Positions 23,166 to 23,235 of a stretch of DNA of 23,235 nucleotides are shown piece by piece. The translations under genes and the position numbers were made by a program. Under the pieces are notes generated by a model that was not told where the DNA came from, did not search any database, and saw only the letters and a list, made by a program, of their open reading frames with translations. The first letter of the stretch is position 1; each line of letters starts with the position of its first letter. Source of the stretch: an uncultured Eubacteriales bacterium (GTDB lineage Bacteria > Bacillota > Clostridia > Christensenellales > QALW01); NCBI GenBank assembly GCA_900547955.1, contig URIR01000032.1:1-23235 (forward strand). Direction: 5' to 3'.

Positions 23166-23235
23166 GGCCGGGAGGCCGGGAGGCCGGGAGGCCGGGAGGC
23201 CGGGAGGCCGGGAGGCCGGGAGGCCGGGAGGCCGG
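23166..23235. repeat. 8-bp tandem repeat (GGCCGGGA) running into the window edge
   Basis: GGCCGGGA is repeated 8.75 times without a mismatch up to the last base. Its GC content is far above the AT-rich flank. The true length is unknown because the window ends inside it. Confidence 0.97.

Noticed and set aside
23166..23235. CRISPR array
   Set aside because: The units are 8 bases and directly abutting, with no spacers, so this is a simple tandem repeat.

Overview
The window reads as a stretch of an uncultured, endospore-lineage Firmicute (Clostridia-like) chromosome. Supporting this are a dcw (division and cell wall) cluster in Gram-positive order, a PASTA-bearing class B PBP of the SpoVD/PBP2B kind, a PdaB-like polysaccharide deacetylase, a two-OB-fold SSB of a kind I associate with clostridia, and strong GGAGG ribosome binding sites. 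MurE carries the DNPR motif, which predicts meso-diaminopimelate peptidoglycan. The first bases are the tail of a cut gene and the last bases are a GC-rich 8-bp tandem repeat, so this may be a whole metagenomic contig.

Layout. 1-152 (+): 3' end of an unrecognised gene, convergent with the rest. 303-14600 (-): dcw cluster, in transcription order mraZ, rsmH, ftsL-like, spoVD/ftsI-like PBP, murE, mraY, murD, ftsW/spoVE-like, murA, divIB/ftsQ, ftsA, ftsZ. murF (usually between murE and mraY) and murG (usually between ftsW and murA) are not here. Hairpin terminators after ftsW and after divIB suggest several transcription units. A well-formed promoter with MraZ-type boxes precedes mraZ. 14730-15086: gene-poor interval with a terminator and a possible structured RNA or small ORF. 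15153-17797 (-): a family-6-type hypoxanthine/uracil DNA glycosylase overlapping a DUF4432 aldose-epimerase-like gene, then an unrecognised 344-aa gene with its own consensus promoter. 17902-19799 (-): a phosphoglycosyl transferase and a DegT-family sugar aminotransferase. 20089-21370: a Cys-rich lipoprotein gene broken by a one-base frameshift, facing an XRE-family regulator across two copies of a 19-bp operator-like palindrome. 21521-22957 (-): SSB and PdaB-like deacetylase. 23077-23235: a perfect-stem terminator for a gene beyond the edge, then the tandem repeat.

How the genes work together. The dcw genes build lipid I precursor (MurA, MurD, MurE, MraY) and the septal machine: FtsZ ring, FtsA anchor, DivIB and FtsL-like bitopic proteins, and the FtsW plus PBP synthase pair.

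The most striking points are: (i) murA, whose only well-placed ATG is followed immediately by an in-frame TAA, with all canonical N-terminal residues continuing after it; (ii) the frameshifted lipoprotein; (iii) the twin operators between the lipoprotein and the XRE regulator; and (iv) the interval upstream of mraZ. I did not recognise a wholly new multi-gene system.
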